Shown here: positions 51,234 to 58,639 of the stretch, piece by piece
Numbering within the stretch: the stretch's first letter is position 1
Layout of the letters: each line of letters begins with the position of its first letter
Source of the DNA: Thermoplasmata archaeon
GTDB lineage: Archaea > Thermoplasmatota > Thermoplasmata > Lutacidiplasmatales > UBA184
Direction: 5' to 3'
Assembly (NCBI GenBank): GCA_021827405.1
Contig: JAKAVY010000006.1
Span: forward strand, 1 to 60,165
Length of the DNA: 60,165 nucleotides
The notes under the pieces: generated by a model
What the model saw: the letters and a program-made list of their open reading frames with translations, nothing else
Database searches by the model: none
What the model was told of the DNA's origin: nothing
Translations under genes and position numbers: made by a program

Positions 51234-51240
51234 CTTTAAG
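51234..51240 (-). promoter_or_regulatory. TATA-like box of the mdh-gltA operon
   Basis: CTTAAAG on the minus strand, 50 nt before the mdh ATG. Confidence 0.45.
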
Positions 51241-51283
51241 CTGCGCCCCCGGGACCGGCCCGTGACGCCCCTCCAGAGGTGAA

Positions 51284-51290
51284 CTTATTA
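51284..51290 (+). promoter_or_regulatory. TATA-like box for the coiled-coil gene pair
   Basis: CTTATTA, 26 nt before the GTG at 51316, which decides that start against the track's other frame and predicts a leaderless transcript. Confidence 0.5.
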
Positions 51291-51315
51291 CGTCCCAGGG
51301 AAGTTCCCCCTCCTC

Positions 51316-51567
51316 GTGGACGTGGACGCCATCGTCGCCGGCCTGGCCGAGCGGGACCGCTGGAAGGCCCGGCTGGCCGCGCTCGAGCGGGATTGGAAGG
51401 CGCTCAAGGGTCGGCGGGCCCGGCTGGAGGCCCAGTTGGCCCGCCTGCTCCAGGAGCTCCGGGGGCTGGAGGCCATCTCCGGGGAGCTCCTCACGGCCCG
51501 AGGGATGCCCGGGGGAGGAGGGACCGGGAGCCATGAAGGTACGAGTACCTTCCGGCCTATCCGATAA
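51316..51567 (+). CDS. Small coiled-coil protein 1
   Basis: An 83-aa protein, largely one long helix with Leu/Ala heptads and many Arg/Glu (RWKARLAALERDWKALKGRRARLEAQLARLLQEL). The tail is Gly-rich and overlaps the next gene. The GTG start sits 26 nt after a TATA-like box. No family was recognised; size and coiled coil resemble prefoldin-like or nucleoid-associated helpers. Confidence 0.6.
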   Translation: MDVDAIVAGLAERDRWKARLAALERDWKALKGRRARLEAQLARLLQELRGLEAISGELLTARGMPGGGGTGSHEGTSTFRPIR

Positions 51568-51760
51568 GCTCCAGGAGCTCCGGGACGGGGTCCTGGGCCT
51601 CCGGGAGGAGGTCAAGCGCCTCCGTCGGCAGGAGCGCTACCTGTTGAACCAGATGGCCCGGGCCCGACGTCAGCTCGCCTACTACGAGACGCTCCTGCGC
51701 GACTTGAGGACGCGGAACACCTCGCCCGACCGGCTCATGGAACTCCTCCAGCGGGGGTAG
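51533..51760 (+). CDS. Small coiled-coil protein 2
   Basis: A 75-aa basic helical protein (KLQELRDGVLGLREEVKRLRRQERYLLNQMARARRQLAYYETLLRDL) starting with a short strand-like MKVRVPSGL. It overlaps gene 1 by 35 nt; GGGAGC lies just before the ATG. The two small coiled-coil products, from coupled genes, may pair with each other. Unknown function. Confidence 0.6.
   Translation: MKVRVPSGLSDKLQELRDGVLGLREEVKRLRRQERYLLNQMARARRQLAYYETLLRDLRTRNTSPDRLMELLQRG
51535..51552. repeat. 8-bp palindrome at the start of coiled-coil gene 2
   Basis: GAAGGTACGAGTACCTTC: arms GAAGGTAC/GTACCTTC with a 2-nt spacer, beginning at the third base of the ATG. In RNA it would form a tight hairpin over the first codons. 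It shares the GTAC core with the operator-like motif at 19-22 kb but has different flanks. Confidence 0.4.
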
Positions 51761-51824
51761 GTCCCGACGGGCGAAACGGGAAATGCCCCGGTGCCTTCCC
51801 GGGGCGCTGTGAGGGGGACGTAGG

Positions 51825-52757
51825 ATGCGCCTGGTGGTCTTCGGGGCCGGAGGGGTCGGGAGCCTCTTCGGGGCCTTCCTGGCCCGGGCCGGGCATGACG
51901 TCCTGCTCGTGGGCCGCAAGGAGCATGTCCAGTCCATCGAACGGGATGGCCTCCGGGTCGAGGGCGTCACGAACATGGCCGTCCGCCCCCGGGTGGCCAC
52001 GGCGCTCCGGGCCGGGGAGCGGGCCACCATGGTCATCCTCACGGTGAAGACCTACGATACCGAGGAGGCCTGCCGGACCATCGCCCGGGCCATGTCCTCG
52101 CGCCCCATCCTCTCCCTGCAGAACGGGCTGGGGAACCTGGAGGCGATGGAACGGGGGCTCTCCGCCGGGGGATGGACCACCCCCCGGCTGAACATCGCCC
52201 TGGGGGTCCTCAGCTGGGGCGTCACCTACCTGGCCCCGGGGCACATCCTCCATGCCGGCACCGGCTCCCTGGTCCTGGGAGACCTTTCCGGGGGCCGGGC
52301 CGCCAAGCGCTTCGCCTCTCTCTTCGAGGGGGTGGGGATCCCGACCCAGTACACCGACGACGTGATCCGGGCCATTTGGCGAAAGGTGATCATCAACGCC
52401 GCGGCCAACCCGGTCACCGCCGACCACAAGGTGCTCAACGGCGAGCTCCTCACCGACCCGCTCCGCGGCCAGGCCATCTCGCTCATGCGGGAGGCGTTGG
52501 AGGTGGCGGCGGCGGAGGGATATCCCTTCCCCGAGCACGAGGTGGAGGACGAGCTCTTCCGGGTGCTCCGCCAGACCGCGCACAACCGCTCCTCGATGCT
52601 CCAGGACGTCCTTCGGGGCAAACCCATGGAACTGGAGGCGATCAGCGGGGCGCTGATCGAGCGCGGCCAGCGCCACGGGCTCCGGCTCCCGCACACGGAA
52701 AGGATCTACAAGCGGCTCCTAGCCAAGCAGCCGGCCCGGGCCCCAGCGAAAGGCTGA
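51825..52757 (+). CDS. Ketopantoate reductase-family protein
   Basis: A 310-aa PanE/ApbA-type NADP-dependent reductase. VVFGAGGVGSLFGAFLARAGHDV is the Rossmann motif, VKTYDT and LSLQNGLGNLE follow, and WRKVIINAAANPVTADHKVLNG contains the catalytic Lys and Asn residues. RSSMLQDVLRGKPMELEAISG is the standard C-terminal signature. It reduces ketopantoate to pantoate for CoA; paralogues act on other 2-keto acids. The gene is followed after 24 nt by phosphoglycerate kinase. Confidence 0.88.
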   Translation: MRLVVFGAGGVGSLFGAFLARAGHDVLLVGRKEHVQSIERDGLRVEGVTNMAVRPRVATALRAGERATMVILTVKTYDTEEACRTIARAMSSRPILSLQNGLGNLEAMERGLSAGGWTTPRLNIALGVLSWGVTYLAPGHILHAGTGSLVLGDLSGGRAAKRFASLFEGVGIPTQYTDDVIRAIWRKVIINAAANPVTADHKVLNGELLTDPLRGQAISLMREALEVAAAEGYPFPEHEVEDELFRVLRQTAHNRSSMLQDVLRGKPMELEAISGALIERGQRHGLRLPHTERIYKRLLAKQPARAPAKG

Positions 52758-52781
52758 AGGCCCGTTCCCCCTCGGGCCGGC

Positions 52782-53939
52782 ATGCGCAAGCGGTCCCTCC
52801 GCGACGTGGAGGTGGAGGGACGGACCGTCCTCCTTAGGGTGGACCACAACGTTCCGCTCGACGCGGAACAGCGCGTCGCCGATGACCGGCGGATGGTGGA
52901 GTCCCTCCCCACGATCCAATACCTGAAGGAGCGGGGGGCCCGGGTGGTCCTGCTGAGCCACTTGGGGCGGCCGGAAGGCCGCCCGTCGCCCGGGCTCAGC
53001 CTCGCCCCGGTGGCGGAACACCTCTCAGAGCTCCTGGGGGAGGCCGTCCCCCTCGCCCCGGACGCGGTGGGCCCCGGGGCCATGGACGCGGTGCGCCGTC
53101 TCGCCCCGGGAGGCGTGCTCTACCTGGAGAACCTCCGTTTCCATCCCGGGGAGGAGTCCAACGACCCGGGGTTCGCCTCAGAACTGGCCCGGCTGGGGGA
53201 CCTTTTCGTGGAGGAGGCCTTCGGCACGGTCCACCGGGCCCACGCCAGTACGGTGGGCCTCCCCCGGCGGCTCCCGTCCTGCGTGGGGTTCCTGGTGGAG
53301 CGGGAGGTCCTCGAGCTCGGGCGCCTCCTGGAGCACCCTCCCGAGCCTTTCGTGGTGGTCCTGGGAGGAGCGAAAGTGAAGGACAAGCTCCCCCTGGTTC
53401 GCCACCTCAGGACCTTGGCCGATGAGATCCTGCTGGGCGGCGCCCTAGCGGTGCCTCTGCTCCGACCCCCGGCCCCGGGCGAACCGGAGCGCGACCCGGC
53501 GGTCGAGGAGCTCCTTCATCAGCGCCCGGGGGAGGCCCCTGTGGTGCTTCCCCTGGACTTCCTGGTGGAGGGGCCGGCAGGGGCCGGGGTCGCGACGGTC
53601 CCGGCCGTCCCGCTCCCCCCGGGGGCCCGACCGCTGGACGTGGGCCCGGAGACGCGGCGCCTCTTCGCGTCGCGTCTGGAGAAGGCGCGGACGGTCTTCT
53701 TCAACGGGCCCTTGGGAAAGGTGGAGGACCCGCGCTTCGCGGGGGGGACCCGGGAGGTCCTGTCCGTGCTCCGTTCCCTGTCGGGACCCCGGGTGGCCGC
53801 GGGAGGAGACTCCTCCCGGGCCCTGCAGGACCTGGGCCTGGAATCCTGCTTCAGCTACGTCTCCACCGGGGGAGGGGCCGCCCTGGAGCTGTTGGAAGGA
53901 CGCGACCTCCCCGGGCTCACGGTGCTGCCGGACGCGTAG
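52782..53939 (+). CDS. pgk: Phosphoglycerate kinase
   Basis: A 385-aa enzyme with RVDHNVPL (usual RVDFNVP), LLSHLGRPEG, LENLRFHPGEESND, EEAFGTVHRAHAST (usual DAFGTAHRAHAS), VLGGAKVKDKLPLV, FFNGPLGKVED and STGGGAALELLEG. It is somewhat shorter than typical archaeal PGK (~400-415). GGDSS in the nucleotide-binding loop replaces GGGDT/S. It interconverts 1,3-bisphosphoglycerate and 3-phosphoglycerate with ATP. Its 3' end overlaps the convergent cutA gene by 23 nt. Confidence 0.95.
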   Translation: MRKRSLRDVEVEGRTVLLRVDHNVPLDAEQRVADDRRMVESLPTIQYLKERGARVVLLSHLGRPEGRPSPGLSLAPVAEHLSELLGEAVPLAPDAVGPGAMDAVRRLAPGGVLYLENLRFHPGEESNDPGFASELARLGDLFVEEAFGTVHRAHASTVGLPRRLPSCVGFLVEREVLELGRLLEHPPEPFVVVLGGAKVKDKLPLVRHLRTLADEILLGGALAVPLLRPPAPGEPERDPAVEELLHQRPGEAPVVLPLDFLVEGPAGAGVATVPAVPLPPGARPLDVGPETRRLFASRLEKARTVFFNGPLGKVEDPRFAGGTREVLSVLRSLSGPRVAAGGDSSRALQDLGLESCFSYVSTGGGAALELLEGRDLPGLTVLPDA

Positions 53940-54351
53940 CGCCCCGGCGAGGGGGCTTCGAAGGGGCTAGGCCGGCGGCCCGGGCGGCCTCGGCGGGGTC
54001 GGAGTCCACCCCCTCCAGCACCCAACGCAGGTAGGGCTCGTCGACCCTGGCCGTCTCGGTCTCCACGAGCTCCGGGACCTCGTAAGGATGGAGGCGGCGG
54101 ATCTCCTCGAAGAGGGCCCCCACCTTCTTCGGCGACGTCTTGAAGAGGACCACCACCTCCGGGTTCTGCTCCACCTTCCCTTTCCACCGGTAGATGGAGT
54201 AGGCCGGAAGCTCGGTGGCGCAGGCGGCGAAGCCTCCCTCCACCACCCGGCGGCTCGTCTCCCGGGCGGTGCGGGAATCCGGGAAGGTGCTCCAGACGAA
54301 CCGTAGCGGGCTCGGGGGTCGGCCCTCCCCCAGCCCCGGGGCCCCCGTCAT
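53917..54351 (-). CDS. cutA: CutA1-type divalent-ion tolerance protein
   Basis: A 144-aa protein; the core matches CutA1, a trimeric PII-like fold: RFVWSTFPDSRTARETSRRVVE, FAACATELPAYSIYRWKGKVEQ, EVVVLFKTSPKKVGALFEEI and RLHPYEVPELVETE. It is slightly long because of N- and C-terminal Pro/Arg extensions. It binds metals such as copper in vitro; its physiological role is unclear. Its start overlaps the PolD small subunit stop by 4 nt. Confidence 0.92.
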   Translation of the reverse strand: MTGAPGLGEGRPPSPLRFVWSTFPDSRTARETSRRVVEGGFAACATELPAYSIYRWKGKVEQNPEVVVLFKTSPKKVGALFEEIRRLHPYEVPELVETETARVDEPYLRWVLEGVDSDPAEAARAAGLAPSKPPRRGATRPAAP

Positions 54352-55841
54352 GGGGTCTCCCCCCCGTCGATGCCCACGGGGGCCGGGTCGACCCGGCCCA
54401 GGAAGTCGAGGGTCCTCACCGAGCCCTGGGCCAGATCGACCAGGGTGGCCTTGGCGGGGTCCGGTCGGATGTTCCGCATCCGTTGGTACTCCGTCTCCGC
54501 CAGCCAGGTCGACGCGTTGACGAGCAGCGAACCGCGCCAGCGTTCCACGCCGTAGGTGTGGGTGTGGCCGGTGACGAAGAGGTCGGGGAGCGGGTCCAGG
54601 AGGAGCCCGTCGACGGCCCGGGGGGTCAGCGGGGTCTTCCCCCCGTAGGTGGGGCCCAGATGCCGCATGGAGAGCATCCGGCGCATGACGGGGAGGGGCT
54701 CCTCGTATCGGGCGTTCGGGATCCGGGGGATCATCTCGTCGAAGCTCCGCCCATGGTAGGCGGTCACCACGAGCCCCTCCAGGAGGAAGGTGCTGGGGTT
54801 CGGAAGGATGTGGACGTTGGGCGGGAGGGCCCGGGAGAGCTCGGGGGGAAGGGCCGGCTGAGGTTCGGCGGGGCAGACGGCATCGTGATTCCCGGGCACC
54901 GCGAGGATGTTCAGGTGGGACGGGAGCTCCCGGAGCCGGCGGCCCAGCTCGGCGTACTGCTCGACCACATCCGGGATGTCGAGGTCGGCCTCCTGGCCCG
55001 GATAGACGCCGATCCCGTCGACCAGGTCACCGGCAATGACCACATGCTCCAGTCCCTCCACCAGGTCCGGGGAGGGCCCCCGACCCCGGAGGAACTCCAC
55101 CAGGTCCTGCCAGGGCTCGGCGAGGAACCCCTTCGAACCGATGTGCAGGTCCGAGAGGAGCAGCACCCGGGAGGGGCGGGCGGCCTTCTTCGCCGTCCGT
55201 CGGGGGGGCACGTCGGGCCGGTAGATGGCCCGGGCCACGGCGAGGCCTCCTTCCTTGCGGGGGGGGAGGACCCTAAGACCGAGCACCTCGTCGGGCAGGA
55301 ACGTGTCCGCGCCCTCGGGAAGGTCCCGGGGGACGAGCACTTCGGCGCTTCCGCTCTCGTCCTCCAGGCTGAGGAGCCGGTGGTGGGACTTGCTGGTGAC
55401 CCTAAAGTCGGAGAGCATGGCGATGATGGCGACCTCCCCCTCGGCCCGGGCCAGGGCGGAGAGGGGGCGCCGGTCGGCGAGCTCGGGCCGACCTCTCAGG
55501 ATGCGGGTCAGGCGCTGGAACCGACCTTTGAGGAGCGCTTCCACCCCTTCTAACGGCCCGGAAATGCCCAGCGGGTCCGGGTCGCTCAACAGTTGGTAGG
55601 GGCGGGGGCCGTCCTCCCGGGGCCGGGGGGCGGGCGGGGTATCCATCATCCGGCGGACCATGTCCAGGGTGACGAACGGGGAGGGCCCCGGGTCCGAGGA
55701 GACCAGCGCCTGGGAGAGGTCCCAGGGCCGGGGACTTCCCAGGATCATCTCCAGGGCAGGCTCCTCCACGAGGCGGTGGTGGGTCTCGAAGTAGGCTAAG
55801 AGCTCGTCCCGCACGTTCCTTGTGAGGGGCCCCGGGTCCAC
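54348..55841 (-). CDS. polB: DNA polymerase D (Pol II) small subunit DP1
   Basis: A 497-aa protein with an OB-fold region (residues ~120-210, EGEVAIIAMLSDFRVTSKSHHRLLSLED) and an Mre11-like phosphoesterase domain: LLLSDLHIGSKGF, VIAGDLVDGIG, AVPGNHDAVCP, VTAYHGRSFDE and LFVTGHTHTYGVERW. In euryarchaea this subunit is the 3'-5' exonuclease partner of the DP2 polymerase. The catalytic motif residues are all retained, so an active exonuclease is expected. Followed by cutA with ATGA overlap. Confidence 0.95.
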   Translation of the reverse strand: MDPGPLTRNVRDELLAYFETHHRLVEEPALEMILGSPRPWDLSQALVSSDPGPSPFVTLDMVRRMMDTPPAPRPREDGPRPYQLLSDPDPLGISGPLEGVEALLKGRFQRLTRILRGRPELADRRPLSALARAEGEVAIIAMLSDFRVTSKSHHRLLSLEDESGSAEVLVPRDLPEGADTFLPDEVLGLRVLPPRKEGGLAVARAIYRPDVPPRRTAKKAARPSRVLLLSDLHIGSKGFLAEPWQDLVEFLRGRGPSPDLVEGLEHVVIAGDLVDGIGVYPGQEADLDIPDVVEQYAELGRRLRELPSHLNILAVPGNHDAVCPAEPQPALPPELSRALPPNVHILPNPSTFLLEGLVVTAYHGRSFDEMIPRIPNARYEEPLPVMRRMLSMRHLGPTYGGKTPLTPRAVDGLLLDPLPDLFVTGHTHTYGVERWRGSLLVNASTWLAETEYQRMRNIRPDPAKATLVDLAQGSVRTLDFLGRVDPAPVGIDGGETP

Positions 55842-56186
55842 CGGGTCCCAGGTGGGGGACGTCCAGGGGGCTCGGGGTCCTCTGGTCCGCCAAGCGATTC
55901 CGCGCTATTTCAACCCCCCGGGCGGGGCCCGGCCGCTCACCGGAGGTGAGCACCGCACCACGGGTCCTCCAGTGCGTCCGGGGCATCCCCCCCTGGGGGT
56001 TCGGTCCCTTGGTGAAGGCCATGTGGAACCCGACCCATCCGAGGAGCTACGCCCCCGTCAGTGATCTCGCCCTACGTCTCCCGACCCGGGAACCCGGGGA
56101 CCGGGAGAGTCTCGCTTGGGAGCGTGAGGCCCTCCCGACGCCGCAAGGAGGGCCAGAAGGGGCTGGGAACGGGGGCGACGCCCCGT
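55842..56186. other. Intergenic region upstream of polD small subunit
   Basis: No supported gene. A GAAATAGCG patch (minus strand, around 55900-55910) about 60 nt before the DP1 ATG may be its promoter. The rest is GC-rich and unremarkable. Confidence 0.35.
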
Positions 56187-56879
56187 TCAGGCCCGGTAGC
56201 TCTCCTTCGTCTCGGTGGCGCCTTTGGGGTAGTGCGCCTTCAGATGCTCCGTAAGGACGGTGGGGTCCGCCTTGAGGTGGCTGGAGTACCAGGAGACCAC
56301 GAGGTCCTTCAGGGCCTTGTGCAGGTCCCCCAGGCTCACCTCCTCCAGCGGTTCGTCGTAGAGGACGGCCTGGCGGATCACCCGCATCCACCCGGAGTAC
56401 TTGTGATAGGTCTCGCCTTCGCACCACTCGAAGATCATCCGGAGGTGGGAGCGGCCCTTGGGGTCCGGATAGTACCAGATCTTGACCGCGCTGCCGAGCC
56501 AACTGGGGGCCCGGTCCTTCAGCTCCATCACCTGCACGGCGCCGAAGTCGAACGAGTCCTTGAAGGCCCACTTCTCCGGGAACTCGGTGAAGGTGGCGAA
56601 GAGGGTCTGGGAAGGCTCGAGGGTGAGGTGTACGGAGATGTCCTCGAAGATGTTGTGGACCTCCCAGAGGTCCTGAAGGAGACGCCGGTTGAGGCTGGCG
56701 CGGCGGGAGGGGTCCTCCTCGGCCCGGGCCACCGTGGCCTGCTGGGTGTGGTTCAGTTCCTCCCTGAGGGATGCGAGGAAATCGTCCTCGGGAAGGGCCA
56801 CGGCCGTGCTGGTCGCCTCGTCCTCGTCCGGTGGGAGGGGGACCGCCGGGTCCTCCTTCTTGCCGCGTCCTCTGGGCAT
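56187..56879 (-). CDS. Hypothetical protein
   Basis: A 230-aa soluble protein with an acidic/Pro-rich N-terminal ~45 residues and a compact, aromatic-rich body: FATFTEFPEKWAFKDSFDF, KIWYYPDPKGRSHLRMIFEWCEGETYHKYSGW and LVVSWYSSHLKADP. Sequence complexity and AT/GC balance look like a real, conserved protein, but no family was recognised. It has its own transcription unit between DP1 and the divergent dnaG. Confidence 0.7.
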   Translation of the reverse strand: MPRGRGKKEDPAVPLPPDEDEATSTAVALPEDDFLASLREELNHTQQATVARAEEDPSRRASLNRRLLQDLWEVHNIFEDISVHLTLEPSQTLFATFTEFPEKWAFKDSFDFGAVQVMELKDRAPSWLGSAVKIWYYPDPKGRSHLRMIFEWCEGETYHKYSGWMRVIRQAVLYDEPLEEVSLGDLHKALKDLVVSWYSSHLKADPTVLTEHLKAHYPKGATETKESYRA

Positions 56880-57247
56880 GAACTCCTCGGGCGCGCGCTA
56901 CACCCACCGTCTACAAGACCCTTGCCCCGGGTCGGAGGGGGGACCCGGGGCCCGGGGAGGTGGGGGAGCGGGGGACCCGGAGGGGGGGGCGCGCGCACCG
57001 GGCGGGTGCGAGGACGGCGCACGAGCCTTTTAATAGCCCGCCTGCGTCAATGCTACCAGGACAGCCAGGTTGAGGGAGGGAGAGATTCCCCTCGTTCCGT
57101 TTACGGGAGATGCTTATCTTATGCTCAAAGCTAAGTTGATGCACCGGCTCCGGAAACGGGCCGAAGCGAACTAGTCCTCCTGCCGCCCGTCCGTCCTTGC
57201 CGGGGCCCTGTAGGGCAGCCTGGCGCCATGCAACGAGGAAAGAGAAC
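56880..57247. other. dnaG upstream region, AT-rich; possible long leader or ncRNA
   Basis: The stretch 57020-57170 is notably AT-richer than its surroundings. A CTTTTAATAG box at 57027-57036 would place a start site near 57060, leaving a leader of about 190 nt before dnaG. The leader contains a possible hairpin (GGCTCCGGAAACGGGCC near 57147-57163). No tRNA, SRP RNA or RNase P signature could be confirmed. Confidence 0.4.
57027..57036 (+). promoter_or_regulatory. TATA-like box upstream of dnaG
   Basis: CTTTTAATAG is the most AT-rich box in the window. It lies 212 nt before the dnaG ATG. Confidence 0.45.
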
Positions 57248-58597
57248 ATGAACGTAGACCCCAATGCGACGAAATACATGATCCGCGCCCGGATCTCCGC
57301 CGACGGCGTCATCGAGAAGCCCGACGTGGTCGGGGCGGTCTTTGGCCAGACGGAAGGGCTGCTCGGGGACGAACTGGACCTGAGGGACCTCCAGAAGAGC
57401 GGCCGCGTGGGCCGGATCGAGGTGGAGATCGACTCCAAGAAGGGAAAGAGCGAGGGCGAGGTGCTCATCCCGTCCTCCCTGGACCAGGTGGAGACCGCCA
57501 TCCTGGCGAGCGGCCTGGAGACCGTGGACCGCATCGGGCCGTGCAAGGCCCGGATCGAGGTGGTCACGGTGGAGGACGTCCGGACCGCGAAGCGGGCCCG
57601 GATCGTGGACCGGGCGAAGGGCATCCTGAACAAGATGATGTCCGAGTCGAAGGACGTGGGGGCCGACCTGGCCGATGAGGTCCGCAAGTCCGTGCAGGTG
57701 GAGGAGATCACGTCCTACGGACGGGAGCGCCTCCCGGCGGGACCGAACGTGGACGCCTCCGACGCCATCATCGTGGTGGAGGGTCGCTCCGACGTGTTGA
57801 ACCTGTTGAGCTGCGGGATCAAGAACGTCATCGCGGTGGAGGGGACCTCGGTCCCCGAGACCGTCCGGGAGCTTTCCCGGGGGAAGACCGTGACCGCCTT
57901 CACCGACGGGGACCGATCGGGGGAGCTCATCCTCCGGGAGATGCTCCAGACCATGGACGTGGACTTCGTGGCCCGGGCCCCCCGCGGGACCGAGGTGGAG
58001 GACCTGACGCAGAAGCAGATCATGAAGTGCCTCCGGAACAAGATCCCCATCAACCAGTACCTGGAGATGACGGGCTTCGAGGCCACGGGAGCCTCCCGCG
58101 GCCCGATGGACGAGCGCGCGGGCCCCGGCGGCCCGCGGGAAGGGGGCGGTGGGGGTCGGCCGGACCGGCAGGGCCCGCCCGGGCCCCGCCGTGAGGCCCC
58201 GGAACCCGGGGGACCGGCACCCAACCGGATGCCTCCTCCGGCCCCGAGGCCGGTGGAGGCCCCCCGTCCCGCTCCGGCTCCGACCCCTGTGGACCCCCGG
58301 CTGGCCCGGTTCTTCGCGGACCTGAGCGCCTTGGAGAACCCGTCCCGGGCCCGGTTCCTTGGGGAGGAGGGCAACATCCTGACCGAGATCCCCGCGAAGG
58401 ACGTGGTGGAGAACCTGGTGAAGAGCGAGGGAGGGATCAAGACCCTCATCTTCGACGGGGTCGTGAGCCAGCGGCTCCTCGACGTGGCGCAGGAGAAGGG
58501 GATCCAGGAAGTGGTGGCGGTCCGTCTGGGCGCCATCGGCAAGATGCCGGACGGCATCCGGGTCTACACCCGGGCCGACCTGGAAGCCCCGGCCTAG
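57248..58597 (+). CDS. dnaG: Archaeal DnaG (TOPRIM protein)
   Basis: A 449-aa archaeal DnaG. MNVDPNATKYMIRARISADGVIEKPDVVGAVFGQTEGLLG is the highly conserved archaeal start. The TOPRIM domain has IIVVEGRSDVLNLL and TVTAFTDGDRSG (catalytic Glu and DxD-type acidics). Residues ~290-350 are a Gly/Pro-rich linker and the C-terminal ~100 residues (SRARFLGEEGNILTEIPAKDV) form the archaeal-specific domain linked to exosome binding. It may act in priming and RNA degradation. The ATG at 57248 is clear; the track start is 17 codons early. Confidence 0.95.
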   Translation: MNVDPNATKYMIRARISADGVIEKPDVVGAVFGQTEGLLGDELDLRDLQKSGRVGRIEVEIDSKKGKSEGEVLIPSSLDQVETAILASGLETVDRIGPCKARIEVVTVEDVRTAKRARIVDRAKGILNKMMSESKDVGADLADEVRKSVQVEEITSYGRERLPAGPNVDASDAIIVVEGRSDVLNLLSCGIKNVIAVEGTSVPETVRELSRGKTVTAFTDGDRSGELILREMLQTMDVDFVARAPRGTEVEDLTQKQIMKCLRNKIPINQYLEMTGFEATGASRGPMDERAGPGGPREGGGGGRPDRQGPPGPRREAPEPGGPAPNRMPPPAPRPVEAPRPAPAPTPVDPRLARFFADLSALENPSRARFLGEEGNILTEIPAKDVVENLVKSEGGIKTLIFDGVVSQRLLDVAQEKGIQEVVAVRLGAIGKMPDGIRVYTRADLEAPA

Positions 58598-58639
58598 GGC
58601 GAAGGCTTACGCCCAGGTCGTTCGCGGGAGGCCAGGACC

